From Branchiostoma floridae (Eukaryota > Chordata > Leptocardii > Amphioxiformes > Branchiostomatidae), in assembly GCF_000003815.2 (NCBI RefSeq), contig NC_049997.1:11958459-12022458 (forward strand): DNA of 64,000 nucleotides. The letters are read 5' to 3'. The notes under the pieces are model-generated. The model was given only the letters and a program-made list of their open reading frames with translations, was not told the origin of the DNA and made no database searches. The translations under genes and the position numbers were made by a program. Shown in pieces: positions 36,561 through 49,200 of this stretch. How positions within the stretch are numbered: position 1 is the stretch's first letter; every line of letters starts with the position of its first letter.

Positions 36561-39390
36561 TCTCATTTATTCAGCCCCTCGATAATCTTATTTCTACATT
36601 AGTCAATAATTTTCGCGTTCCTTGAAATCTTGCATTTTTGACACTAGAAAGTAGAAACTCAGGTAACATTCATGACTTTATTCATGAAATGCAAGGTTGT
36701 GCCCGTTATAAATATACTGAATATTACTGATGATGTCATTTCATTTGCTGTAACAAATGCTTCTCGTTACGAGTGTAACAGTATTATAGTTAACGTTATA
36801 TATGGCAACACATCGTTGTTTTTTTTAAATCATTAAAACATTAGACCCAGTACATTTACTAGTGAGAAGATAAGGGGTAACCTATTAGGGTTGACCCTGT
36901 GCGTTTGGCCAAATTTCGGACATAACAGGCTCGTGCCACCTCTCCCCTGGTCACTCCCGGCGGGCACTCGCTGACCAATCAGTGGTCATCCGTAGCGATT
37001 GCAAAGCAAAGGGTGATGATGATGGGAGGGGGAGGGGGGCGGCGTGATAATTAAAGTTGTCTGAAGACGTCTGATGGCCAATGGACCACACGTGTGCTGG
37101 CCGTGGTGTAGCCATGGCTTGCGCCAAGTAGCGCCAACTATTCCACTGAATCCGCCGATTGACCTGCCGATATTACCCTACTATCTGCCAGTCTCTCACC
37201 CGCCATTGTTTAGGCTGGATGGTTGGATGAAACGCCCCCCCCCCTCTCCTGTGAATACGGCGAAAATATCCAAACGAAAGACATTTTTTTCTTCTTCTTT
37301 CTTCTCTCCAAGCGTAGGTTGAAGATAGATATTGTTAGTTATGTGTACATTTTTCTGATTAGTTCTTGCTTTCTGACGGTTTCTTCCTCCGTCAGAAAAA
37401 GGATACCTTTTACTTTGAAAAGTAACGTTCTATTTCATCTTCCAACTTCTGAATGTATAAAATCTTCTCTAACAAACAACGTTAACCTCCACAATAACAA
37501 CAGGGCTGCATTTTTACATGTCAGAAACCGATTAAATTGTTGAAATTCTAGAGAGCGGGACTGTCAGAACATGACAAATAGCTAAGGTAAACAAGCGGTG
37601 GTCAGTCTTGGCATTCCAAGTCGCCGCGAATGCTCCTCCTGATGTCGCTCAAGTATGGTTGATCAAAGACTTAAGATGCCATAAATAATCCTGTCTAATG
37701 CCCGGGGATGTGAAGAATTCATCTTATCAAGTTATCTTGAGTTTAGGAGGCCTTTTAGGAATCGTTCTGCACAGAAGTCCAGAGGAATGGGTAGAAGGGA
37801 AGGTCACTTTGTAAGAAAGACACCTTCTAGTTCTACTTCTATACAATACTAAACAAAAAAAGTGGTGCATGGAGCAAAAAAAAAAAAAAAAAAACCAACA
37901 TCGTGATACTTTTGCCACACTGGGTATAGGCTCCTGCCACTACAGCTGGTGGTAGCCATAGTACTTGGCTACCCCAGCTTTGAAGCTATCTGTGGTCTTA
38001 ACTTGAGCCAAAACCGCTCTTGTACCTGGTAGAATAAGGTTTTTACTCAACTCTGCTCTACTCTAACAGTTGGTTGGATAGTTATGGTGATTTTGCCTGT
38101 CTCTAGGGGTGTGGTTCCCCCCTCCCCCTTTATTGACTGGCCATCACTTGGCCTCACACATGTCTGTACTTCTAGTCAAATCCTGGAGCTCCGAGACGAA
38201 TCGCCCTCGTGTTCTTCCGTGCTCCAGCTGGGCAGAGTGTGCAGGAGCAAAAAAGGGTCTTTCACGGACGGAATTCTTCCGACGTTTTGATGTTGCAGTA
38301 AAAAGAGAAAAAAAGTTAATTAAGTGCAGATACGGCGGACATCAACATTCATATTGTTACAGGTCACTTTTATGTTTATTCAGATACCCTTTGTAGCCTC
38401 CATGGTGCTATGAATTCTTCTCGATGTTCATAACACACAGATAACAAATAATTAAAACATATTCTATGATATGTAGTCAAATGACCCCCCCCCCCAAAAA
38501 AAAAAAGGAACGGAAGAGAGGAATCTAAAATTCCTGCATCTACTGTATCGTAAGTAGCTGAAATCTGATGTACAAAACTAACGGTACAGAAAGCTAGACA
38601 AAACCATGCCAAAAGTCTGCGACCAATTCTCCTTGTCTACTTCGGAGTTCCTCTGATCCTAAGAACGTCGGAGGTGTCCTCAAGACGACTTGAAGAAGAT
38701 TTCTTGCTCCCCACCTTCCCCCTTGCCTCTCGGCACCTGTTCTAAGCACTGTCACGGCGAATTAGGGCCTTTCCGGCCTTTTTCCTCTCACAGACCTGAC
38801 CCATATGGATCCTTAGGGGCAAACCACTTTACATCTTTTACATCCTTGCTACAGAAGCTCACATCTCTAATTTTGACCTTGTAGACAGTTTAAACGTCTT
38901 TTCAGAGAAAATCTGACGACTACGTAACGATATAAGACAGCTATATAAGGTTGAAGGCGAGTTAATTGTCAGGAGGATATGCCAGCGGTTTTACGGAAAC
39001 AGTTAGTGGATGTTCCCTCCAGTATTCCTGTTGGCAGGGGCGGCTACGGTGGCTTTGCAGTGCCGCCCTTATCTGTGCCGCATCTATCGGGACCATGTGA
39101 GCCCCGACACCCGAGCTGCGCCCTAGGCCGTCCCCACCGCAGTCAGAGTTACTTTCGGTTCACTTTGGTGGCAGGTCAGTCGTGGAGAGACCTGAAGTGG
39201 GGGCGGAGTGACAGACACACGTCTTGTAAATCTCTCACCGAACGCACCCCACCCCTCCCATACCCCACCCCCTCAAATGGTCCGTTTAGGCAAAGGTTCT
39301 CTGATCGGGCGACGAAGATTTCAGTCATTATGAATGACGACATTCCTTGATAAATTACGATGTGGTATCAGTACCAGTGGTGTATAATGA
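36560..39390. other. Intergenic stretch without a supported gene
   Basis: Contains a CCAAT-bearing GC-richer patch near 36960-37040. There is also a 123-codon frame at 38979-39350 preceded by TATATAAGG (about 38942); I cannot link it to any known protein. Confidence 0.35.
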
Positions 39391-39395
39391 TCTAT

Positions 39396-39480
39396 AATGA
39401 ATGAATGAAGACCTTTATTGTACATACATACCCACTGGGTTCAGTACAGGTCGCAACAAGGTATACATGGAATATGTACA
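39396..39480 (-). repeat. Possible 3' end of a non-LTR retroelement
   Basis: On the minus strand ATGTACAATAAAGGTCTTCA is followed by (TTCA)n. An AATAAA plus a short tandem tail is the usual look of CR1-like or SINE 3' ends. Only the tail region is recognisable. Confidence 0.35.
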
Positions 39481-39882
39481 ATGAATCTACAATACTCAAG
39501 AATCGTATTCTATTACGTGAATTCGACTTCTTCTCGTTTCTTTGTGTATAATGAAAGGCCCACAGTGAACGAACCACTGAGACCAGAGATGCCTATAAAA
39601 AAAGCACAGCTTGTACCTGTGTATATATACCTGGCCGAATTCGAACCCTAAAAAGAGTCAAGACTTTCCTTTCCTGTACCCTGTTCTATTCTTCTATATA
39701 AAATTCCAATATATCTTCTGCGATAAGTGAAATACCTGATAAAACAGCCTTGATGAGGCTGAAAAAAGAGGAAACGACTTTTATTCTTATTTTTTTTAAA
39801 GCGTATACGACAGAATTTTCGAAGAAACCGCCATATCTTCCTCTTTCAAAATGGCACCAAGGATCTCCTTGGCGGAACAAGT

Positions 39883-40007
39883 CATCTCCAAGTAGATGTT
39901 TAGTGAAAAATAATAACATTTCCTAACTCACAGTCACAGTCACAGTTACATATCCCAATGTAAAAAATGTCAAAATTCTCCACCCAAACATCTGCTTGGA
40001 GATTAGT
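39883..40007. mobile_element. Miniature inverted-repeat element
   Basis: Left CATCTCCAAGTAGATGTTTA and right AAACATCTGCTTGGAGATTA are inverted. AGTCAT occurs directly before CTCC and again after GATT, so it may include a target duplication. Confidence 0.7.
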
Positions 40008-41059
40008 CATGACTGCATTCCCGTGGTGGGGGCTTCCCCCGTTTTCCATGCAGGATTGGAACCGCATGGGCGTTTCTGGAATTCCTCTCCAGACAATGGG
40101 AAACAGAAGCTGGGCCATTACAAGAAACTAATTTCGTCACTTTCTGTGATAAGATGATGTTTTAGTTAGTTTCAGGTCAGTGAGTCATTGTTCTCGTGCT
40201 GTTCACGTGATTTTGTGGGATGGGCGAGAATTTCCATCCACTGATCCAGTTGGCATTTTGATTTTCACCGCAATGTTTCTGTCTTGTCCGGTTTCTTGGT
40301 TGGGCTTTTCAGGAAACACCTATGATCAGATGCAATCTCAAAGTAGATGCAAAGATACTTCAAACTTTTCACCGGCGGTCCCAATTTAGAGTTTAAAAGC
40401 CGAAAAAGACGTACTGAATGTTGCAAAAGGCATGTGTAAAACATTGAAACTCAGCCGAATACTTTATCGTATGATCTGCTTGGAGATATGCTACAGAAAT
40501 TCTTCCGAGTCTTTTCCGCATAGCAACAACCTTATATACGGGTCGTACCACAGACTGTTCAGGGGCTATTCAACTTTCTCTTGTGATTTGCTATGTTTTC
40601 TTATACCACAGGGCAGATTTCTTTATCAAGAACAGAAACCCCGAAACGAGATCCAATAACCTCAGAATGCAGAGTCGTTACAGATAGAAATCTACCGGGA
40701 TACCTGACAGGTCAAGTTGAAAATAAGCAGGCTCAAAAATGGATCCAACCGAAACTTGGCAGTGTCTTTACTAGCTGGAGGGAAACAAGGGTTTCCTGCT
40801 ACAAGCTGGGGAAAATTACTGTTGGGAACAGACTGGGGATTTTAGGAGTGGCTTTATTTTTAGTTTTACTACCACGGCCGGAATTTGGGGCTGAGTTTAA
40901 TTTTCTTTCTTTATGACCCACAGACATGTACATTTGGCACTTTGCTAAAATGTACCGTCAAATACAAGGCCATATCACTAATCTAAATATAGTGAAAACT
41001 GGTAGAGTGAAAAGATACATGTAAATGTATATATTAGCAATATATCTGTTCTCTCTTTC

Positions 41060-41116
41060 TCTCACACACACACATACACGCACGCACACACGCACACACA
41101 TACACACGCGCGGGCG

Positions 41117-41152
<36 letters not shown>

Positions 41153-41222
41153 TCATATACACAGGTACACACACACACTAATACACACACACACGTGCGT
41201 GCGCGCGCATACACATACACAT
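41060..41222. repeat. (CA)n/(CG)n alternating purine-pyrimidine tract
   Basis: CA repeats with long CGCGCG-type blocks at 41107-41126 and near 41200. Confidence 0.95.
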
Positions 41223-41553
41223 TCCCTTTTTGGCCAATCTTAACCAAAAAAGTCTGGTAGGGACTATTAAAAATACGTATGCAGGGAGAAACAGTAAAAG
41301 CGTGGCCGCGGGCGTGTCAGGAAGGAAGGGGTGGGACCGGTGAGGTTAATCCAGCTTACATGAATGTGGTTGGGGGAAGGGGGTGGGGAGGGGGGGGGGG
41401 GTTGCTTTCTCTACCAGGCTCTGAACAGATTTGCCATAGGAGTTCACCGACCAAGGATAACGAAAGAGCTCACACATTTATTTAACGTTATAGCAACGCA
41501 AACTTCTACTATCTTTCCAGAGCCAAAAGTCTCAGGGATAGACTAATACTAGT

Positions 41554-41932
41554 NNNNNNNNNNNNNNNNNNNNNNNNNNNNNNNNNNNNNNNNNNNNNNN
41601 NNNNNNNNNNNNNNNNNNNNNNNNNNNNNNNNNNNNNNNNNNNNNNNNNNNNNNNNNNNNNNNNNNNNNNNNNNNNNNNNNNNNNNNNNNNNNNNNNNNN
41701 NNNNNNNNNNNNNNNNNNNNNNNNNNNNNNNNNNNNNNNNNNNNNNNNNNNNNNNNNNNNNNNNNNNNNNNNNNNNNNNNNNNNNNNNNNNNNNNNNNNN
41801 NNNNNNNNNNNNNNNNNNNNNNNNNNNNNNNNNNNNNNNNNNNNNNNNNNNNNNNNNNNNNNNNNNNNNNNNNNNNNNNNNNNNNNNNNNNNNNNNNNNN
41901 NNNNNNNNNNNNNNNNNNNNNNNNNNNNNNNN
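41554..41932. other. Assembly gap (379 N)
   Basis: Run of N. A G homopolymer lies upstream, and half of an inverted-repeat element starts directly after it, which may explain the failed assembly. Confidence 1.
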
Positions 41933-41973
41933 GTTAAAAAACAGCCGGAGCCTAACCTCTGCTTGGAGAGTAG
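41933..41973 (-). mobile_element. Right arm of a subfamily A element, truncated by the gap
   Basis: ACAGCCGGAGCCTAACCTC followed by TGCTTGGAGAGTAG matches the right half of the element at 62153-62319. The left half must lie in the N run or be absent. Confidence 0.7.
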
Positions 41974-42030
41974 TGCCTTACGACCATTTCACGAAAACGC
42001 AATACAACAGAGGCACATAAAAGTTTGCAA

Positions 42031-42175
42031 CAAGTGGATAAGAACTATTCTCCAAGCAGATGTTATTGGGTCGCGGAGGTATACTATACAGTGTTCGGGA
42101 TTTTTACTGTCTCGCTTCACTCACTACTATCTCCCCAACCCAACATCTGCTTGGAGAATAGTTCTTATCCACTTG
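42031..42175. mobile_element. Inverted-repeat element, subfamily C, with extended arms
   Basis: The left arm (42031-42072) and right arm (42138-42175) are inverted copies. They read CAAGTGGATAAGAACTATTC, then TCCAAGCAGATGTT and GGGT; the left arm has an extra ATT. The outer TGGATAAGAAC part lies beyond the usual element end. Confidence 0.85.
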
Positions 42176-42178
42176 TTT

Positions 42179-42335
42179 TCAAGGAGGTTATATAGGGGTA
42201 TACAACCCCCTTGCTACAATATAACGTCCTCGCTTGTACACAAGATGACACCAAGGCTTGGGACTTGAACCAGTAACCTGTAGTCCTATAAACACACAGT
42301 AAACTATCCGCTCAGTCACGAGTGTTGCCTCCCCC
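42179..42335 (-). repeat. tRNA-derived SINE
   Basis: On the minus strand an A-box-like TGACTGAGCGGA (42307-42318) and a B box GGTTCAAGTCC (42261-42271) have normal tRNA spacing. The downstream part ends GGGGGTTGTATACCCC and TATATAACCTCC. A related tail phrase recurs at 44508-44545. No intact cloverleaf acceptor stem is seen, so it is not called a tRNA gene. Confidence 0.6.
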
Positions 42336-42725
42336 CCAGGATTACATGCCACTCAGGAGGTCGAATACGACCCAACCCAAATTCCTCCAAGACGATACAT
42401 TCGGGCCACCTTGATTTGAAACAGTGGTGTGATTTTTCTCTCCATAACTCCGGGCACCGATAAGCGACTGCTATGTGGCTTACACGTGTCGGGATGGACA
42501 TTTCGTAGTAACCTTACCTGGGAGTTGATTAACCCCACCATGACCTGTGCTAAATTCTAGAGCAATGGGTCACTTGACGATAAACATGTATACAATAACT
42601 GTATTCACCCCTTTCCCCTATAGATTAGAATAAATTTAATGCAGCGGAAATGTTTGATAAATTACCCCCCCCTCCTCGTTTACTCAGTCTCATTGTACAC
42701 TGTAAACGTTTAGCCCACTCTCCCT

Positions 42726-42755
42726 ACCATAATAAATTACCCCCCCCCCCCCCAA
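42726..42755. repeat. Poly(C)-poly(A) run
   Basis: About 16 C followed by A bases; likely polymorphic. Confidence 0.9.
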
Positions 42756-42959
42756 AAAAAAAACATTACGATGAAGTCCTTCCGAAGTTTAGGGGATGCC
42801 GAAGTTAGGTGGCCCGCCGTTACATAATGTTCACAATGAATAACACGACGTTGAATCCACGATAGAACCAGTTGGTTGTTATTCTACCCAAAGAGCAAAA
42901 GTGCTAGCCCTTCCGGTCGCTTTAAACACTTTAAATTGGTCTTTTGCTTCTCAAGCTAA

Positions 42960-43040
42960 CAATCGCTGACCCCATTTGAGCCGGGGCTCGAACCCACGAC
43001 CCCTGGGTCACTCGTCGGAGACTGGCTCCCGAACACACCA
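42960..43040 (-). repeat. tRNA-like SINE fragment
   Basis: GGGTTCGAGCCCC (42983-42995, minus) is a strong B box; the upstream A box is degenerate. Confidence 0.45.
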
Positions 43041-43268
43041 CCTTCAGTCATTCATCACTTCATTTTCAAACGGTGGGAATCGCACGTCGGTCCATCATTC
43101 TCGTACCATCTGGTCAGAGAAACGTCTGTGGCATTTAGGTACAGCATTTTCTGTGAGAATTTAAGTTGGAGAGGCAAAGGGCCAATGGTTGCAGCAGCGA
43201 ACAGAACATCCCTTTGTTTTTGATGGCGGTGTATGTATACGTTTAGAGCAGCCTCCGGTGGCATCAAA

Positions 43269-43525
43269 TAATCTCCAAGTAGATCCTACGGTGCCACAAG
43301 AGAGTATCAAAGCTAGCAAAGGAGTATAGCCGGCCAAAGGGAGCCAGACGTTCCCTCCTTTTCTTTTTCCCTCCCCTTCATTCTTTCTTCCTTCCTTCCT
43401 ACTTTCTTTCTATTTTTCCTTCTTTCGTTCTTTTCGTCCCCAACTTACGTACTCTGGTGCCCCTTTGACCGGCTATACTCCTTTGATACTGTTTTATGGT
43501 ATCGTTGGATCTGCTTGGAGATTAG
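43269..43525. mobile_element. Miniature inverted-repeat element, subfamily B, with pyrimidine insert
   Basis: Ends TAATCTCCAAGTAGATCCTA and TTGGATCTGCTTGGAGATTA. Flanks GCATCAAA (left) and GTATCAAA (right) form an 8-base target duplication with one mismatch. The centre (about 43348-43440) is a CT-rich tract that splits the internal inverted phrase TATAGCCGGCCAAAGG / CCTTTGACCGGCTATA. Confidence 0.85.
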
Positions 43526-43659
43526 TATCAAACCACTACATGTACACCTGAAAGCACTCAGCAAACATATACATGTACTATATACTTTAGACTGTTCAGA
43601 CCCAGCGTGCTTGGCAAATCGGGAGACATGACAACTCCTGAACATGCCCACTCTCATTA

Positions 43660-43775
43660 TTCTTCAAGCAGATGTTGGGTTGTAGTGGCCGGATTTCTAC
43701 CTCGCGAGCTGGTAAAAATCCCGGCCACTACTATTTGTACGAATCGCCAGGCCCAACCTCTGCTTGGAGAATACG
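43660..43775. mobile_element. Inverted-repeat element, subfamily C
   Basis: TATTCTTCAAGCAGATGTTG and CAACCTCTGCTTGGAGAATA are inverted ends. GTAGTGGCCGG and CCGGCCACTAC form an inner pair. A further solo end, ACACCTGCTTGGAAAATA, follows at about 43831. Confidence 0.75.
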
Positions 43776-44004
43776 CTCTTATCACTTCATGACTGATAAT
43801 GATGTTCTCAAGAACGACCTTCTAACCCCAACACCTGCTTGGAAAATATGTTCGTTTACTACCTATAGACCTATGTGACTTTGTAAGAGTCAGATCCCTT
43901 CTTTCACCCATATGCCTATTAGAGTAACACCAGATACACTGTATAACTATGAGCTAGCATTGACAAAATGAGATGCATTATAAAAGAATACAAATCACAG
44001 GAAA

Positions 44005-46048
44005 TTTCATTCAAAAGACATCTTTATTTCTTGTTTCTCGTCAAGCTATATACAGTAAGTGTCTTCTCTTCTATCAGTCGCATCTTCATCGACCAAATTC
44101 CTCCTCCTGGCCTTTCCAACATCTCCATCTCATATAATGTACAAAAATCTACAATACATTGGGCCTTCCGAGGAACTACTATACCCATATTTCTCCATCA
44201 TTCCTTGCACTTTTCTCTTTACACACGCACACCTTCCTCATACAATCCTTTTTTTTTTTACTAACACTGCATGTACTCATTCACACTCTTTTCTTTTCTT
44301 CACTCAATCCTTCACAATAGCACTCATACCATCTGGGAAGACATAGCTAATATAGGTTCTCAACCTGAATAAAGATTGCATTGTAATTCTCACGTGTGAC
44401 GTATATATAATGCTTTCTTTCCATATCGGCCTTCACGTTTACTTTTAAGGCAGCTTTCGGCAATTTGTTTACAAATACATTTTCTACATGTACATGGCAC
44501 TCTCGGTTTCACCTGGGAGGTTATATGAGATATAACCCCCTTGGTTTCACCACAACAGGGCTAGCATACCCCTTAAAAAGTCTGTCTTCTTCAAACTCAA
44601 AAGAACTCAAAATGCCACTCAAAAACAAAAAAAAAGGCAAAACATATGATGTTTTTCAAGGCACAGCACACTTGGAATGGATAGATTCAACCCTCACACA
44701 GTGACCCTATCACCCCTATTTGGTACAATTGGTACAGTCCTACTTGAGGTAGCAAGCTCTTGCACTCATATTTTTGGGGGTTGTTTTTTTCACACTCTTT
44801 TTCATTTGAGAGGTAAAGGCAAAGGCACATTCTGTAGAAATTGATTATTTATGATCTGCTAGTTATTCCGGCTCAAGTAGCTCATTATATATAAATCTAT
44901 ATGTTCACCAGTAGAATTTCGTATGTTAATATCTTGGCAACATTTTTTTTGTTCATTTTGTCATCTTCCAAAATATAATTTCTTCTACCTCTCACCTACA
45001 GTGGACATAACAACTAAGCTCGAAACATTGGAATTTGCTGCTGTATCGGAGGGTTGAATTCAATAGTGCAATTTAAGCCCACTTGTTAAGTCTAAGAGTA
45101 AATCACGTTGTGCTGAAAAAAAGGAACTTTCTTAGCCAAACTGTGAAAACCATTCAATTTAGTGCCTCCGGTGTGTGCAAACCAACCAGTTTACCCCTAT
45201 CAAATAATGGTGTAATCCAGATTTGCCCATCTTTATAGTGCAAAATTTACCCGCATTTGGAACTCAGCATTCTAGAAGATGGGGTGCAGGGATGGTTTTC
45301 ACACAACCAAATTTGGAGGCTCTTTTCTTTTCAGTATTCAAAAACCCTACCTAACTAGTTAACATTGCTTGCTAATTCATCAGTAGTGCCTTGGGCACCA
45401 CATTTGATAACAGAGTTCAAGTTTATAATGTGCTACAAACCACCACACACGGTAATATGTTGGGAAACAGCACACAAACACCATGGCAGACAAACGCTTT
45501 CGGGAAGAGAATCCGCTGACCCAAGTGCGATCCTTCCAAAAATGGAAGACATTGTAACGTTTCCACTACACGGAAAACATCCAGTCCAACTCAAGTCCAC
45601 AAGTCAGTTTGTATGGAATGTAGATTGCTGAAAGTCCACTGGAATGCTGCATGGAATGTCTTGAAGGGAATGGAGTGGCACCAAGTTCGCGGAATGTTCT
45701 TTCTTGCGGAATGTACTGATACAGCCAGTCGCGAATCTGAGGATCCCGAGAATTCCAACATGGAAGACTGCCCGAGTTCTTGACCAGCCATTTCATCACA
45801 ACTTCAGGTTCTCTGCTTTTGAAAAATCTGTGCTGATATCTTTGTACAACCAAAAAAAAGCAAGTTCACTTTGTGTTTGGTTGACTCTAACATACTATAT
45901 TCACTACTATATTGGCTTACACGTCCAACTTTCAAACAAACTTTTTTTTTTGGTTTACGACAAAAACTGTTAGAGTCAACCAATGGTAAAGCAGGTCTGC
46001 ACATTTCAGCATACATCTTTTTCCTTCGCAGAGAACCCAAGACGCGGT
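44005..46048 (-). other. CCND: Cyclin D 3' UTR with polyadenylation signal
   Basis: Sequence between the cyclin D stop codon (46049-46051) and the first good AATAAA on the minus strand (44023-44028), about 2 kb. A GT-rich stretch follows the signal, as expected for cleavage near 44005. Vertebrate cyclin D mRNAs also have long 3' UTRs. A SINE-tail phrase at 44508-44545 lies inside. The end point is predicted, not proven. Confidence 0.6.
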
Positions 46049-46201
46049 TTAGAAGTCAATGTCACGGATGTCTGTCGGGGTTGTGGATTGGTCCTTCTGT
46101 TCCTGATGCTTCGTTGCCAAAGGGTCAGGGTGAGACATGGGGTTGCAGAGGCTGGTAGCTAGGAGTTGTTCTATCTGCTCTTGACACGCCCGCAAGCAGT
46201 C
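46049..46201 (-). CDS. CCND: Cyclin D exon 5
   Basis: Acceptor TTTTTTTAG before GAC at 46201; 50 codons from [10 protein letters not shown] to IRDIDF, stop TAA at 46051-46049. Encodes the end of the second cyclin fold and the T280 degradation motif. Confidence 0.95.
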   Translation of the reverse strand, partial: DCLRACQEQIEQLLATSLCNPMSHPDPLATKHQEQKDQSTTPTDIRDIDF

Positions 46202-49200
46202 CTAAAAAAAGACAAAGAAGAATAACATGATTAGCAAACAGGTGTGTACTCACTATCTACATGAATGCATACAAAATGGCTCTCCATTGGGTACTTTCCA
46301 ACATGTGATCCTATCGTTCGAAGGACCTGATTGGTTTAATCAAGCCATGTGCTGAGTGCTGATTGGTCCACTTCGAACAATGTGCTAAAATTGGTAAAAA
46401 ACACTTTTTTGAGCTCTTCTCTAAATCACTCACTAAGACTTAAAACCCTGTAGAATTACTGCATTTAGACTTGAGTAATTTCTCCGTTAAAAAAGGGACA
46501 TGTTCATCCACAGACCTTCAGTAAGTGTATCTATTCAACTATTCGAAAACAGGCAACAAAAGCTGTCACACTATCTGGCTGTTTTTCCTAATTTAATAGA
46601 AGCGAATTTGAAATATGAATGAATGACGGTTGGTAAGAGGAGTTGGCTGTGGTTGGAGGGGTGGGGAGGCAGGCTTTGATCCTTTGTGTGGTACCACTGA
46701 CCCAGCACTGAGGTCTTCCCTCTGGTCACTCCTTATAAGAAACCGGAGACGGGGCTAAGGAACAGTCTTTTCACCTTCAGACTGAGCCTGAGATTAGATA
46801 TCCCTGGGACAGCCCACCTGACTAGCTTAATCCACTTCTGAAGATTAAACTAACCAAGATTAAACAAAACTTGTGCACACCTTCAATCTTACACCACCGT
46901 GGGAGGTACAACTGACCATAGAAATAGTTTTTTTCCTGGTTGATCTCAAGACATTTTGCAAAGCATTTCTGTCGTCTTCAAAACTTTAAGAACTTTTCTA
47001 AGGAGCCATAACTTTGTCTTCACACGGGTAAGTTTTCTTTAAGTGCTGCAGGTTTCCTTAAAGTGTTTTACTCCATGTCTGGGACATGTCCTTCTGTGTT
47101 TGTTCAGTCTCTTCAACAGTTTGCTTTTCCCATCTCCGAAAGGAAGAACTTATCAGCTCACACTAATGACAAGGCCAATCACTGTAACCCTAGCCCCACA
47201 TTCAGAAACAGTATCCAAAACTGAATCTCTAGTTGTACTCTGTGTTTTGAGTCTTTAGCTGGGTCTCAGTTTGTTGTGGGAGCTTTAGGACTAACTCCTG
47301 AGTTGTGGTATTTTCTTTGAGACATGTTGACAAGGAAGGTGCAGAACTTGAGGACCCTAAGTCCCGTCCCGATCTAGACTGTACACTCTCTGACATTCCT
47401 TCGCACAATTAGCCGCCGCTCGGCCGGGATCATGTTCTGTTAAGAAAACATTGTACTTAAAGGGTACGACAACACTTCAGGAAAAAAGCAAAGCTTTGGT
47501 CAATGGAGGAGGGTGAAATCCTATGCACAAGTACTCGCTGTTTTTGCATCAGGTTTTGGAGAGAACAAAAAACAGCTGGAGAGAAGAAAAGGCCGGGAGA
47601 AGGAGAAACGGGCCATTGGGGAAAGCTGAGAAAATAAGGGGGCAGGGAAACTGTGCCTGATACAAAGTATCGAATACGGCTGCTGGAGAGTCGTAAGCAG
47701 CTATGAATGGGGGAAATATGCTGGGAAAGAATGAAGTGGCATAAGGTGAAGCTAGAGGACCAGAGACTGGGCAAAGGTCTACAAAAACATGCCGCAATCA
47801 CCATAGCATTCTATAATATACCAGATGCACAATAAGTGATAATTTCAAGGGGTGTAAGTGCAGAGATGGGGTGTACAGATATAAGGATTTGGAGGTGGGT
47901 GTGCGGCGGTACCACACCCACCGAAAAACGGCCATTCAGGGTTGCCGTGGAAACCGAGTTAGAAAGAAGGGCGGCTTTTGTCTGCGAGGAATTTCTGAGG
48001 TCAGCTGGGTACTGAAAAGGGGTTAGACAGTGTGAGCAAAGGGGCATGCACGTGGGCAGACAGGAGGAGATGTAGGGATGGTGTGGGGAACCATGCAAGT
48101 ATGAGTCATGCTTTAAAGGGACACCTTTCACTTTTGCAAGCACCCTTTCCCTAGGATTATTATCCAACAACAGATTCGACAACTCATAAGACTGATTTCT
48201 ACTACAAACTAGCCTGCCTAAATCTCACTTATAGCAGCCCGCCCAACATCCGCTGGCCTCCTAGAGGAGCACAAACTCTGCTGGAAGGGGCCAGTTACAG
48301 CCTTGGACAGGAGAGTTTGTGTTACACACAACTTAGACAGACTAGACTTCTACTATTTACTCAGCAACCCAAGCAGTCTGTAAGAGACTACGCCTCATTA
48401 TCACAGACATTTGTGATGCCTAACCCATCCTGTTGATACTAGGAACCCCCCAAGGTCAGCTCCAAACAGATCCCTGCCCAGAAAGTATTTTAAATGGTTC
48501 CCCTGATGCTATCCAGGGTGGTCTGTGAGATGGCAGCTTCAGTAAGAACACATAAACCTCCCTCAGCTTTGCACTTGTCTCCAATTAAAAGCCAATAACA
48601 CTGGCAGCAGGTGAAAGAATCCCAGTTTGAAAACCTTGGTTTGTCTGTGGGCGCTGCCTGGATTTAAACCTTGGACTCAACTGAAACCATGTGTCCGGTT
48701 TACTGCTGCGATTGGCTTAAAGCTTCCGACAAAAATCGTCAAGACACCATTTGGGTGTGAGCCGTGTTATACTGCCACTGAAACTAGGCACAATTTGTTT
48801 CAAGTCTTTTAATCGTCTCCTGACTTCGCACAGTGTTACACTGGAAGGGTAGGACAGGTTGTGCTTGACCTTGATTGCCTTCCAAAGGACTGCCTTCTTT
48901 AAAGTCATGTCCAGCACTTGACCCTGACAATTTGTCCGCAATTTGTCACAGTCATGTTTCCTTCATTTGGTATGCTACTTGCTTATGATACAAAACTAGG
49001 GATTGGTCAGGACAAAATGTTCAGTGACCTCTTTGCAAACACTTCTGGACGACCCTATCCAATTTGTTCGCTAACTTCCTGCTCAGAAGGGTTCTTTCAT
49101 AGTGAGCTTTCATCCTGTCTGGTAGCTGCTACCAGCAGTGGGGTTACTGTAGACTAATTTACGTTTGCAACTCTTGAATGTCTAGCATGGCCAAAATCAA

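Noticed and set aside
38979-39350. 123-codon plus frame behind a TATATAAGG
   Set aside because: Pro/Ser/Arg-rich sequence without any recognised motif; the TATA match alone is not enough.
42250-42335. Possible tRNA gene
   Set aside because: A and B boxes are present, but the acceptor stem and cloverleaf are not convincing and a repeat tail follows, so it is called a SINE.
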